A stretch of DNA of 64,000 nt from Thioalkalicoccus limnaeus (GTDB lineage: Bacteria > Pseudomonadota > Gammaproteobacteria > Chromatiales > Chromatiaceae): contig NZ_JBDKXB010000007.1 in the NCBI RefSeq assembly GCF_041197575.1, forward strand, positions 62,001-126,000, in the 5' to 3' direction. Each line of letters opens with the position of its first letter. Position 1 is the first letter of the stretch. The notes below the pieces were generated by a model. It did no database searches, had not been told where the DNA came from, and worked only from the letters and a program-made list of their open reading frames with translations. Both the position numbers and the translations under genes were made by a program. Of the stretch, positions 25,069 to 34,154 are shown in pieces.

Positions 25069-27597
25069 ATGACGTCGACAGACCCGCAAGATGATGCGCT
25101 TGGCGTCATCGGCGATGATAATGCGGACGGTGGCTCAAGGCCTGGTCCGGCGATCGGGTCGGCGAGCGACCATACGGACCGTCTGGCCAACCTCGGCGTC
25201 TGGGATTGGGATGTGTCGAGTGGCCGAATCCAGGTCAACGCGCAATATTATCGCATGCTCGGCTACGAACCGAACGGGTTCGTCCTCGACTTCGATCAAT
25301 GGTTGGCGCGCACCCATCCAGAGGATCGCGACACGCTTCGCGCTTGTTTGCTCGCCGGATGCCGATCGGACGAGGTATTCGGCCTGCAGTATCGTTTCAA
25401 GACGCGTTCCGGAGCCTGGTTGTGGCTCTTGGCCCGGGGCGTCGTGCTGGAACGGGCTGCCGATGGTCGAGCCTTGCGTGTCCGCGGTATCCACAACGAT
25501 ATCGCTCATCAACGCCGTGCGGCGGCCTCGTTGCGCGACAGCGAGCGCAATTATCGCGAGGTCTTCAACGCCGTCGAGGAGGGGCTTCTCATCCAGGATC
25601 CCTTGTCGCTGCGTATCCTGGACGTCAATGACTCGGCCGCTCGGATGTACGGCTACCAGAGTGTCCAGGAGATCCTCGAGCGCAGCTTCGATGAACTGAT
25701 CGCGAATGAGCCTCCCTACGATGAAGCCGCGGCGCGCGAGTGGTTGGGCAAGGCGCTGACCGGTGAACCCCAGCAGTTCGAGTGGCTGGCCAGGAGGAAG
25801 TCGGGAGACTGTTTTTGGGTCGAGGTCAGCCTGAAGCGCACGAAGATCGGCGGATCCCGGCGGATTCTCGCCGTTGTGCGTGACATCGACGAACAGCGGG
25901 CCAATCAGGAGCGGCTGCGACTGGCTGCGCGGATCCTCGAAAGCACGACCGAGGGCGTGATGCTGACGGGCAACGATCTGCGGATCCAGTCGGTCAACCG
26001 CGCCTTCACCCGGATCACCGGCTATGCGAAAGAAGAAGTCATCGGTCAGACCCCGCGGATCCTGCATTCGGGGCGGCATGATGCCGAGTTCTATCGAGCG
26101 ATGTGGGCAACGCTCGTGGCCACCGGGCACTGGCGTGGTGAGCTTTGGAATCGCCGCAAGAATGGTGAAATCTACCCGGAGTTGCTGGCCATCAGTCGGG
26201 TCCAGGATGCCCGCGGAAAGCTGACCCACTATGTAGGTGTATTCAGTGATATCAGCGACTTAAAGAGGGTCCAGGAAAATCTCGACTACCTTGCGAACCA
26301 TGATCCGCTGACCCATTTGCCCAACCGGCAGCGATTCCTCGCGCGGCTCGAGCACAGTCTGCAACGAGCCCGCCGGGATCGTCGCCATTTGGCGGTGCTG
26401 ATGCTCGATCTTCAGCGTTTCAAGCACATCAACGAATCCATGGGTCATGTGTTCGGCGATGCGGTTCTGGTTGGAGTGGCCGATACCTTGAGCACGCGAG
26501 TTCGTGCATCCGATACGCTCGCTCGACTGGGCGGAGACGAGTTCGTCGTGGTGCTCGAGGACTTGAGTGAACCCCAAGATGCGATCAAGGTCGCCCGAAA
26601 GTTGATCGCTACCTTCGAGAAACCTCTATCGATAGAGGGGCACCGCATCTTCCTCGGTGCCTGCGTCGGGATCAGCGTCTTTCCTCGGGACGGCGATAGT
26701 GCCGACACGCTCCTGCGTCAGGCCGGTGTCGCGCTCGACCAGGCCGAGAAGCTCGGGGTCAATCAAATGGCCTCTTATTCGCCGGGGATGCAGGTGCGGA
26801 TCGTCGAGCGTTTCGCCTTGGTCAGCGAGATGAAGGAGGCCCTCGCGCGCGGTGAGTTTCGCCTTGACTATCAGGCGCAGGTCGGGTTGGCCGATCAGCG
26901 ACTGATCGGCGTCGAAGCCCTGCTGCGCTGGGATAGCCCAAAGCTGGGGGCTGTCGAGCCGGATCGTTTCATCCCGGCGGCCGAGGATATCGGCCTGATC
27001 CGCGAACTGGGAACCTGGGTGGCTCAACGGGCTTGCAGCCAGATCGTGGAATGGGATCGAGTCGGGTTCCATGTGCCGCGGATCGCGATCAATCTGTCAC
27101 TGCAAGAACTTGCGCGCGGTACCTTCCCAGAGGATTTCCAGCACGTGATCGGCGAAACCGGAATCGACCCGTCGCGTATCGAACTCGAGGTGACCGAGTC
27201 GGTGCTGCTAGGCCCTCTGGCGGAGACGATCGATGCGTTGATGGCGCTGCGGAATATGGGGGTGGGTCTTGCGATCGATGACTTCGGAACCGGGCACTCG
27301 TCGCTCGTGTATCTCAAGCGTCTACCTGTCAAACGACTGAAGATCGACCGGAACTTCGTCAGGGATCTCGGGCGGGACCTCAACGACGAGGCCATTACCC
27401 GGGCCGTGATCGGCCTCGGCCGTAGCCTTGGTCTTGCCGTCTTGGCCGAAGGGGTGGAAACCCGTGAGCAGGCCGTCTTTCTCAGTCGGGAAGGTTGCCA
27501 GGAGGCGCAGGGTTTCTTTTTCGGCCGTCCGATGGGGGCGGCCGAGTTGGCGGCCCGGTGGTCGCAGGCGCGTCGAAACCATCTGAAGAAGATCTGA
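25069..27597 (+). CDS. PAS-GGDEF-EAL cyclic-di-GMP signalling protein
   Basis: 842 residues from ATG 25069 (GGAG nine bases upstream; ATG 25048 is an alternative). Three PAS-type domains occupy roughly residues 25-400 (LGVWDWDVSSGRIQ, ILDVNDSAARMYGY, IQSVNRAFTRITGYAKEEVI). The diguanylate cyclase domain has an intact LGGDEF (about 487) and an upstream RASD inhibitory-site pattern. The phosphodiesterase domain has VEALLRW (EAL, about 615) and DDFGTGHSSL. No membrane helix is visible, so it is probably a cytoplasmic sensor. Both output motifs look active. Confidence 0.93.
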   Translation: MTSTDPQDDALGVIGDDNADGGSRPGPAIGSASDHTDRLANLGVWDWDVSSGRIQVNAQYYRMLGYEPNGFVLDFDQWLARTHPEDRDTLRACLLAGCRSDEVFGLQYRFKTRSGAWLWLLARGVVLERAADGRALRVRGIHNDIAHQRRAAASLRDSERNYREVFNAVEEGLLIQDPLSLRILDVNDSAARMYGYQSVQEILERSFDELIANEPPYDEAAAREWLGKALTGEPQQFEWLARRKSGDCFWVEVSLKRTKIGGSRRILAVVRDIDEQRANQERLRLAARILESTTEGVMLTGNDLRIQSVNRAFTRITGYAKEEVIGQTPRILHSGRHDAEFYRAMWATLVATGHWRGELWNRRKNGEIYPELLAISRVQDARGKLTHYVGVFSDISDLKRVQENLDYLANHDPLTHLPNRQRFLARLEHSLQRARRDRRHLAVLMLDLQRFKHINESMGHVFGDAVLVGVADTLSTRVRASDTLARLGGDEFVVVLEDLSEPQDAIKVARKLIATFEKPLSIEGHRIFLGACVGISVFPRDGDSADTLLRQAGVALDQAEKLGVNQMASYSPGMQVRIVERFALVSEMKEALARGEFRLDYQAQVGLADQRLIGVEALLRWDSPKLGAVEPDRFIPAAEDIGLIRELGTWVAQRACSQIVEWDRVGFHVPRIAINLSLQELARGTFPEDFQHVIGETGIDPSRIELEVTESVLLGPLAETIDALMALRNMGVGLAIDDFGTGHSSLVYLKRLPVKRLKIDRNFVRDLGRDLNDEAITRAVIGLGRSLGLAVLAEGVETREQAVFLSREGCQEAQGFFFGRPMGAAELAARWSQARRNHLKKI

Positions 27598-27801
27598 GCG
27601 CCGAGCCGATCGGCGCCGATCCAGTCCTCGATTACCGCCTGTCGGCTAGTTACCCGCGGCGCGTCGAAAGCGAGCCCCTCGCGGGCGTCGAGGCGGCCTT
27701 GCCACCTGCGAAACAGGTCGCGCTGATAGCCCCCGCGGGGTAGGTCTCGCCTCGCCACGGCCTGGGGGTTCTCGGAAGGCGCAACAAGGTCGAACGAGGT
27801 C

Positions 27802-27987
27802 CTAGCGCACCGACATGATCAGTAGGATGACCAGCAGCACGACACCGCCGATCGGCAGTGCCGCCGCGGCCCAGTCACCGCTTTGGGCTTTGGGGCCATG
27901 TTCTTGCCAGTGCTTGAAGGTTGGCCACAGGTAGAACAGGAGCATGACCAGCACCGCCCCTGCGGCGATTTTCAGAAAGAGCTCCAT
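27802..27987 (-). CDS. small two-helix membrane protein
   Basis: 61 residues with two hydrophobic helices: about 5-24 (LKIAAGAVLVMLLFYLWPTF) and about 41-59 (ALPIGGVVLLVILLIMSVR), joined by a hydrophilic loop. Not assigned to a family. It lies just downstream of the Bax inhibitor-1 gene on the same strand but beyond a terminator, so it probably has its own promoter or depends on read-through. Confidence 0.6.
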   Translation of the reverse strand: MELFLKIAAGAVLVMLLFYLWPTFKHWQEHGPKAQSGDWAAAALPIGGVVLLVILLIMSVR

Positions 27988-28004
27988 GGCTGTCGTCTCC
28001 GATG

Positions 28005-28027
28005 AAAAACCCCGGCCGAGGCCGGGG
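28005..28027 (-). terminator. rho-independent terminator of the Bax inhibitor-1 gene
   Basis: On the minus strand CCCCGGC and GCCGGGG form a seven-base-pair stem with a four-base loop, followed immediately by five T residues. It lies about 30 bases after the stop of the BI-1 family gene. Confidence 0.8.
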
Positions 28028-28059
28028 TCGTTTCGGCGAATCGCGGGCCGCTCGGCGCC

Positions 28060-28731
28060 TCAGTCGTCGCCGCCCATGATTCCGAGGATCTGCAACAGGC
28101 TGACGAAGATGTTGAAGATGCTGAGATACAGGCCGAAGGTGGCCATGATGTAGTTGGTCTCGCCGCCGTTGATGATCCGGCTGGTATCGAACAGGATGAA
28201 GGCGCTCATCAGCATGATGATCGCAGCGGAAATCGCCAGCGACAGCGCCGGCATGGCCAAGAAGAGGTTCGCGATGATCGCGATCAACACGACCATCATG
28301 CCAGCGAAGATGAACCCGCCCATGAAGCTGAAATCGCGCTTGCTGGTCAAGGCGTACGCGGACAGGCCAAGGAAGATCAGAGCCGTGCCGCCGAAGGCGG
28401 TGGCGATGGTCTGAGGTCCATGCGGCAGTGCCAGATACAGGGTCAGGATCGATCCCAAACCGAGACCGAGCAGGCCCGTGATCGCGAAGATCACCGCGAT
28501 GCCCTTGCTCGAGTTGGCGGTCTTCGGCAGAACGAAGATGCCCATGACCATGGCACCAATGAAGGAGACCAGGTACATCCAGCTCGGCAACTGCAGTCCG
28601 ATCGACACCACGGCCATCAGGGCGCTGAACCCGAGGGTCGCAGACAGTAATAGGTAGGTATTCTTCAGCACCTTGTTGGCGCTGACCGCCTGTTCGGCAG
28701 GGTGGATTGTCGTATAGTTCATGTCGGCCAT
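28060..28731 (-). CDS. Bax inhibitor-1 family membrane protein (YccA/YbhL type)
   Basis: 223 residues with seven hydrophobic segments. BI-1 hallmarks: VLKNTYLLLSATLGFSALMA at the first helix, ALTSKRDFSFMGGFIFAGM in the middle, and the C-terminal FILFDTSRIINGGETNYIMA with the conserved Asp, then LYLSIFNIFVSLLQILGI. The family leaks calcium or protons and, as YccA, modulates FtsH proteolysis. The gene ends at a strong terminator. Confidence 0.92.
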   Translation of the reverse strand: MADMNYTTIHPAEQAVSANKVLKNTYLLLSATLGFSALMAVVSIGLQLPSWMYLVSFIGAMVMGIFVLPKTANSSKGIAVIFAITGLLGLGLGSILTLYLALPHGPQTIATAFGGTALIFLGLSAYALTSKRDFSFMGGFIFAGMMVVLIAIIANLFLAMPALSLAISAAIIMLMSAFILFDTSRIINGGETNYIMATFGLYLSIFNIFVSLLQILGIMGGDD

Positions 28732-29034
28732 CGTGAGATGCTCCTCGTTACAAGAAAACCCGGCGGCTCAGACCTTAACGGCCTGCCTACAGTTCCCCCT
28801 AAGGATACCGAAATGGGGGCTCGGTTCCAAACTGCGACCCCGTCGCCGGCGCATCGGGGCCAAGATGCGTGTGCGTCGGTTGGTCTAAGGGCGGGGATCC
28901 AGTATTCTATCGGGTCTAGAACGCATCATCCCCCTTCGTTCTTCGCGTCTTGACCGGGCCGCCGGGCGATGCGAGATGGGGGCGGGCGCAAGTGGCCTCG
29001 GCGTGGCAGGCGGCGGTTCCGCAAACAGTTTACT
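28732..29034. other. intergenic region upstream of tRNA-Ser(UGA)
   Basis: About 300 bases containing the promoter region of the BI-1 gene (minus) and of tRNA-Ser (plus). I see no further gene. Confidence 0.5.
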
Positions 29035-29122
29035 GGAAGGGTGGCAGAGCGGTTGAATGCACCGGTCTTGAAAACCGGCGATGGGCGACCATCCGTGGGT
29101 TCGAATCCCACCCCTTCCGCCA
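29035..29122 (+). tRNA. tRNA-Ser (anticodon UGA)
   Basis: Class II tRNA of 88 bases. The GGAAGGG/CCCTTCC acceptor pairs are complete; the anticodon loop reads CTTGAAA with anticodon UGA; a long variable arm is present; the T-loop is GGTTCGAATCC; and the 3' CCA is encoded. An 8-bp inverted repeat (29130-29137 with 29153-29160) follows without a T-run and may be a weak terminator. Confidence 0.95.
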
Positions 29123-29259
29123 TGTGATTCGGCACCTTGCTGATAGCGCAACAGGTGCCGCCAGATCAGGGGCCCCTGACTGTGGCTTCTCGGGGCTGTC
29201 CGGCCCGATCGACCCGGATTGGTGGTCATGGGGAGGTCCTGAGGGCCATTCTTCACTTG

Positions 29260-30519
29260 TCACCTCCCGAGCAGTCCGCTGTCGATCGTGAACAGGGGTT
29301 GCCCGCGTAGCGCCAGATGGCCCATGATCGAGGCGGCGGCGCTCCAGCCCTGGTGGCGGGTACCGCCCGGCGTCAGATCGCGACCGTGCACGAACTCGGG
29401 AAAGCCCCAGGGCTCGTCGTCGATGGTCAGCGCGTTGGCCCGGTCGATGCCGTCGAGGAACCGTTCGGCCTCGCTGGTGCGACCACGGCGCGCGAGGTCG
29501 ACGACATAGAAGCCGGTCAGCATCGGCCATAGGCCGCCGTTGTGGAACTCGTAAGGCTTGTTCTTGAAGGTGTAGGAGAACATGACCTGGAGCTCCTCCC
29601 AATCCTCGTGTACCGGCTCGATCACCGGGTGGAAGGCCGGCAGCAGCGGCAGTTCGTCGCGGACCAGTTCGGCCGAGATGAAGTCGTCGACGCGTGCCCG
29701 TTGATCGTCGTCGGCGACGTCGAGCAGCGACACCAGCACATTGGCGAAGCCATCGAACCTGTATCCGTAGCCGCTCGGCGAGAAGGATGGCATCCAATAG
29801 CGGTTTCCGCAGTGTGGCGCCGCCTCGAGACCTTTGCGGTAGAGGACCTCGTGGTAGGCGTCCGGCGGGATCTCGTCGGCGCAGTTGAACCAATAGTTTG
29901 CGCGAATCAGGTGGCTCAGCCGGCTGACCGCGTCGAGCAGGCCATGGTCACGTGACCCGACGACCTCGGCGTGCAGGGCGGCCACCGCGCGTTGTGCTTG
30001 CAGATAGAGCAGTTGGTCGTAAAGCACATAGCCGCTGTGTACGTATTCGTCGGCCCAATCGCCGGTCACGGGCACGTAGAGCAGGCCGCGATTGTTGAAC
30101 TCCCAGGCCCCGAGCAGAAAGCGTACCCGCTCGATCGCCGGTCGCAGACGATCGATGAAGGCGGTATCCCCGGTGCGATGCCAATACTCGGCGCAGCCGA
30201 TCACGAACCAGGGGTTCGCGTCGACGCGGCCGGTCGTGCCACCGTAACTGACGCGGCCGGTGGCGGCGTCCAGATTGCTCGGGATCTCGCCGTGCGGACC
30301 TTGGTGCTCGGCCAGTCTCTCGAGCGTGCGACGGGCTGTGTCGGTCAGATCCGGATCCTCGGTCATCAGCGCCGCCAGCGCCATGATGACACCGTCGCGC
30401 GCCCAGATCCGGCGGTAGTTGGAGCGTTCCGTCGGCGAGGCGAGAAAGCCATCCTCGGTCGCGCAGGCCTGCATCAGTTCGATGGCCTTTTGATACGCCA
30501 ACCCGTTGGGTCGAGTCAT
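29260..30519 (-). CDS. (alpha/alpha)6-barrel glycosidase, GH100/GH63-like
   Basis: 419 residues from ATG 30519, preceded by AGGAGGG at good spacing. YRRIWARDGVIMALAAL with the Arg-Asp pair, EIPSNLDAATGRVSYGG, TGRVDANPWFVIGCAEYWHR and WPMLTGFYVVDLARRGR are typical of amylo-1,6-glucosidase-like and neutral-invertase-like enzymes. No signal peptide is present, so it is cytoplasmic. Given the fructokinase and sucrose-phosphatase nearby, a role in sucrose or glucosylglycerate breakdown is possible, but the substrate cannot be told from sequence. Confidence 0.72.
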   Translation of the reverse strand: MTRPNGLAYQKAIELMQACATEDGFLASPTERSNYRRIWARDGVIMALAALMTEDPDLTDTARRTLERLAEHQGPHGEIPSNLDAATGRVSYGGTTGRVDANPWFVIGCAEYWHRTGDTAFIDRLRPAIERVRFLLGAWEFNNRGLLYVPVTGDWADEYVHSGYVLYDQLLYLQAQRAVAALHAEVVGSRDHGLLDAVSRLSHLIRANYWFNCADEIPPDAYHEVLYRKGLEAAPHCGNRYWMPSFSPSGYGYRFDGFANVLVSLLDVADDDQRARVDDFISAELVRDELPLLPAFHPVIEPVHEDWEELQVMFSYTFKNKPYEFHNGGLWPMLTGFYVVDLARRGRTSEAERFLDGIDRANALTIDDEPWGFPEFVHGRDLTPGGTRHQGWSAAASIMGHLALRGQPLFTIDSGLLGR

Positions 30520-30581
30520 CGGATACCCTCCTGTCGTCGGCGCGACGAAATTGGCAGGATGCGGAATGCCCTTCATACTTG

Positions 30582-33257
30582 ATGGCCAAGACCCCTTTGC
30601 TGCAAGTGCGAGCGATGACGACACAAACCATCCCCGAACTGCTGTCCGCCAGCCCGGTCGACCTGGATCGTCCAGCCATCGTCGAATTGACGCGCGATGC
30701 CGTGCAGACCGTGAGTCGTGGCGAGGTTCTCGATCTAGCCGGTCGCTTGTCGGCTGGCCTGGTCGCCGCGGGGCTCGAACGCGGCGACCGGATCGCGATC
30801 ATCGCGCCGAACGGCGTTCGATGGGTGGTCTCGGCCCTGGGCGTGATCCGGGCGGGTGGCGTCCTGGTGCCGTTGGACACGCAGATGCCCGACGAGGATC
30901 TGGCCCATGCGTTGGTCGATGCCGCGCCGCGCTGGCTCTTCACGACCTCGGCGTTGGCCGAGCGCCTCCCGCAACGGGAGGCATTGGCCGACGTGCGTCG
31001 GTATCGATTCGATGCCCCGGATGATGAGTCCGACGCCTGGTCGCAACTGCTGGCGGCTGACCCAGGCCCCTCGCTGGCGCAGGCAGGAGACCTCGCTACC
31101 ATCTTCTATACCTCGGGCACCACGGGGCCGCCGAAGGGTGTGCCGCTGACCCATGGCAACCTGACGAGCAACATCGAGGCGCTGTGCGCGGAAGGGATGG
31201 CCGATGGCAAGGACCGGGTCCTGGTGCCCTTGCCTTTTCATCATGTCTATCCGTTCACGGTCGGGATTCTGGTCCCGCTGTCGCTCGGTGCGACCATCGT
31301 TGTTCCCTTCTCGTTGGTAGGCCCGCAAATCGTCCGTGCGCTGCATGATGGCGAGGCGAGCATCATGCTCGGGGTGCCGCGTCTGTTCGAAGCGATCTGG
31401 ACCGCGCTCGCGGGGCGCGTCGCGGAGCGCGGCCGGGTGCCGGCGGCGCTCTTCCGTGGGCTGCTCGCGCTGTCGATCGCGGCGCGCGCCCGACTCGGCT
31501 GGCGGCTCGGTCGGCGCTTGTTCGCGAGCCTTCACCAGCGTCTCGGGTCCAGCTTGCGGTTGATGGTATCCGGCGGGGCCGCGCTCGACCCGACCCTCGG
31601 GCGCCGACTTCAGGGGCTAGGTTGGGAGGTCGCGACCGGATACGGGCTCAGCGAGACCTCTCCGATCCTGACATTGAACCGTCCTGATCGGATCCGCCTG
31701 GAGAGCGCGGGTTTGCCGTTGGCGAACGTCGAGTTGCGGATCGCCGAAGCGGAGGGACCTGGCGAAGTGCTGGCGCGTGGCCCGAACGTGTTCGGCGGCT
31801 ATTGGCAATTGCCGGAGAAGACCGCGAAGGTTCTCGATGAGCAGGGTTGGTTCCGTACCGGCGATGTCGGCCGACTGGACGCCGACGGGTACCTGCACCT
31901 ACAGGGCCGAGCCTCGGCGATGATCGTGCTGTCGGGAGGCGAGAACGTCGACCCCGAGCGGGTCGAAAAGGTGCTCGGCGCGGCCGACGAGATCCGCGAG
32001 GCCGGGGTGTTGGCCCACGGTGATCGGCTGGCCGCGGTGATCGTGCCCGAGGATCGCGTGATCCGCGAAACCGACGGTACGGCCGCGTTGCGCGAGCGGG
32101 TCGGGCAGGTGATGCGCGATGCGGCGCGTGCTCTGCCGAGCCACCATCGGCCCGGGGTTTTGCGAGTCGCACTCGATCCGCTGCCGCGAACGCGGCTCGG
32201 AAAGCTGCGCCGGCATAAGCTCGAGGCGCTGTTCGCGCGCCTCGCGAGCGAGGACCTCGACCAAGCCACGATGGCGGCCCCGATCGCGATCCAGGATATG
32301 TCCCCGGAGGATCAGCAGTTGCTGTCGGACCCGGCGGCCGAGGGGGCCTGGCGCTACCTGGCCGAACGTTTTTCCGATCGGCGTCTGACGCCGGACACCA
32401 GCCTGGCGCTGGACCTCGATATCGATTCGCTGGGCTGGGTCGATCTGACCCTGGCGCTGCGTGATCGGGCCGGAATCGAGCTGGAGGATGCGGCCATTGC
32501 CCGTGTGGAAACGGTTCGTGACCTGTTGCGTGAAGCGTCGGCTTCGGCCTCGGTTGATTCGGCTGGAGAGGATCTGATCACGGCCCTGGCCGACCCCGAG
32601 CGGATCCTGAATCCGGAACAGCAGGCCTGGTTGGCGCCACGCGGAGCGATTCGGACCTTGGCCGCCCGTCTGCTGCTCGGGCTGTCACGCCTGACGACGC
32701 GTTCCTTGATCCGGCTGGAGGTGCGCGGTCGTATTCCGGCCGCTGGTCCTTACCTGGTGGCTCCGCGCCATTTGAGCTCGCTCGACCCGGTGATGTTGGC
32801 CCAGGTCGTGACCGCCCGTCAGTTGGACTCGATCTACTGGGCGGGCTGGACCGGCATCCTCTTCGCGAACCCTGTCAGCCGTTGGTTCAGTCGCGTGGCG
32901 CAGGTCTTGCCGATCGATCCGGGCGCGGCGCCGAGGGCCAGTCTGGCGTTGGGCGCGGCTTGTCTCGAGCGGGGCTTCAGCCTGGTTTGGTTTCCGGAGG
33001 GGCGCCGCTCCGAGGATGGGTCCTTGCAAGCTTTCCGGCCCGGCGTCGGGTTGCTGCTGCGAGCCCATCCGGTGCCCGTCGTCCCGGTCTGGATCGATGG
33101 CACCCGCGAAGCGATGCCGCCTGGGCGCTGGTTTCCTCGGCCGGGTCGTGTGCGGATCGTCATCGGCGATCCGATCCCTGTTGACGAACTCGGTGGCGAT
33201 GAGCGGGAAATCGTCCGCCTGATCGAGAAGCGGGTCGCCGCGCTCGGGGCCGAGTGA
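30582..33257 (+). CDS. acyl-CoA/ACP synthetase - carrier - lysophospholipid acyltransferase fusion
   Basis: 891 residues, three domains. An AMP-binding ligase spans about 1-545 (IFYTSGTTGPPKGVPLTHGN, GYGLSETSPI, GWFRTGDVGRLDADGY). An acyl-carrier-like domain follows at about 585-650 with the phosphopantetheine motif DIDSLGW (Ser about 616). A PlsC-type acyltransferase occupies about 700-885 with PRHLSSLDPV (H-x4-D) and FPEGRRSEDGSLQAFRPG. Such an enzyme could activate a fatty acid, hold it on its own carrier and transfer it to a lysolipid. E. coli Aas has the two enzyme domains in the opposite order and no carrier. ATG 30615 is an alternative start. Confidence 0.85.
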   Translation: MAKTPLLQVRAMTTQTIPELLSASPVDLDRPAIVELTRDAVQTVSRGEVLDLAGRLSAGLVAAGLERGDRIAIIAPNGVRWVVSALGVIRAGGVLVPLDTQMPDEDLAHALVDAAPRWLFTTSALAERLPQREALADVRRYRFDAPDDESDAWSQLLAADPGPSLAQAGDLATIFYTSGTTGPPKGVPLTHGNLTSNIEALCAEGMADGKDRVLVPLPFHHVYPFTVGILVPLSLGATIVVPFSLVGPQIVRALHDGEASIMLGVPRLFEAIWTALAGRVAERGRVPAALFRGLLALSIAARARLGWRLGRRLFASLHQRLGSSLRLMVSGGAALDPTLGRRLQGLGWEVATGYGLSETSPILTLNRPDRIRLESAGLPLANVELRIAEAEGPGEVLARGPNVFGGYWQLPEKTAKVLDEQGWFRTGDVGRLDADGYLHLQGRASAMIVLSGGENVDPERVEKVLGAADEIREAGVLAHGDRLAAVIVPEDRVIRETDGTAALRERVGQVMRDAARALPSHHRPGVLRVALDPLPRTRLGKLRRHKLEALFARLASEDLDQATMAAPIAIQDMSPEDQQLLSDPAAEGAWRYLAERFSDRRLTPDTSLALDLDIDSLGWVDLTLALRDRAGIELEDAAIARVETVRDLLREASASASVDSAGEDLITALADPERILNPEQQAWLAPRGAIRTLAARLLLGLSRLTTRSLIRLEVRGRIPAAGPYLVAPRHLSSLDPVMLAQVVTARQLDSIYWAGWTGILFANPVSRWFSRVAQVLPIDPGAAPRASLALGAACLERGFSLVWFPEGRRSEDGSLQAFRPGVGLLLRAHPVPVVPVWIDGTREAMPPGRWFPRPGRVRIVIGDPIPVDELGGDEREIVRLIEKRVAALGAE

Positions 33258-33343
33258 GGCGCTGGATACCCAGGGGTTGGCGTACGCCGAATGGATTGAA
33301 CAAGGCCGGCATGAACCGAACCAGCCTCTTCGACTTGCAGAAT

Positions 33344-33419
33344 TGGTGGGCCGTCAGGGATTCGAACCCCGGACCTATGGATTAAGAGTCCACTGCTCTA
33401 CCAGCTGAGCTAACGGCCC
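33344..33419 (-). tRNA. tRNA-Lys (anticodon CUU)
   Basis: 76 bases including encoded CCA. Acceptor GGGCCGT pairs with ACGGCCC; the anticodon loop is ACTCTTAAT; the T-loop is GGTTCGAATCC. Lowest member of a five-tRNA cluster on the minus strand. Confidence 0.95.
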
Positions 33420-33491
33420 AATGATCGTTACGGCGCGGGAGGCCGACGCGTTTGCCGGGGCTAAGTATGATACCTAGCCGTCACGCGATGA

Positions 33492-33568
33492 TGGGGTGGA
33501 CGATGGGAATCGAACCCACGACCACAGGAGCCACAATCCTGTGCTCTACCAACTGAGCTACGTCCACC
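33492..33568 (-). tRNA. tRNA-His (anticodon GUG)
   Basis: 77 bases including CCA and the extra G-1 paired with C73 that is diagnostic for tRNA-His. The anticodon loop reads ATTGTGGC, anticodon GUG. Confidence 0.95.
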
Positions 33569-33607
33569 ATCGAAAACCGTCACGGACGGGATCTAGCCGA
33601 CCGTGAT

Positions 33608-33684
<77 letters not shown>

Positions 33685-33708
33685 TTCGCTAAGCAAAAAC
33701 CCTGCGAT

Positions 33709-33785
33709 TGGTCGGGGTAGAGGGATTTGAACCCCCGACATCCTGCTCCCAAAGCAGGCGCGCTACCAGACTGCGCTATACCCCG
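33709..33785 (-). tRNA. tRNA-Pro (anticodon UGG)
   Basis: 77 bases with encoded CCA. CGGGGTA pairs with TACCCCG, and the anticodon loop TTTGGGA carries UGG. The cluster order on the coding strand is Val-Pro-Arg-His-Lys. Confidence 0.95.
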
Positions 33786-34061
33786 CTCGTGCCGGCCTGT
33801 TGAGCCCAGACCGCAAAGAATACCCCGGCACGCAATCATCGTCAAACAAGAGCTTTCCCGCGACAGCTCTTCCGGTTCGGTCCGGGCTCGCCCAGTGCGG
33901 TCTGTCGCCTCCGCCAAGGCTCCCGGAGCAGCCTGCGCCCCCGCACCCGAAAAGCCCACAGGCGCGTTCCCGGGCCGAACGGTGAGACGCGCGATGCCCG
34001 ATGCGATAAGGCCTTTACAAGGAAACGCCGGCTCGGCGTTCGGCTCTCGGTAGCCGAGTGT

Positions 34062-34136
34062 TGGTGGGCGCGGCTGGGATCGAACCAGCGACCCCTGCCG
34101 TGTGAAGGCAGTGCTCTCCCGCTGAGCTACGCGCCC
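34062..34136 (-). tRNA. tRNA-Val (anticodon CAC)
   Basis: 75 bases with encoded CCA. GGGCGCG pairs with CGCGCCC, and the anticodon loop TTCACAC carries CAC. It is about 275 bases from tRNA-Pro; the interval holds no convincing gene. Confidence 0.93.
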
Positions 34137-34154
34137 GGTCAAGAATGCGGAATT

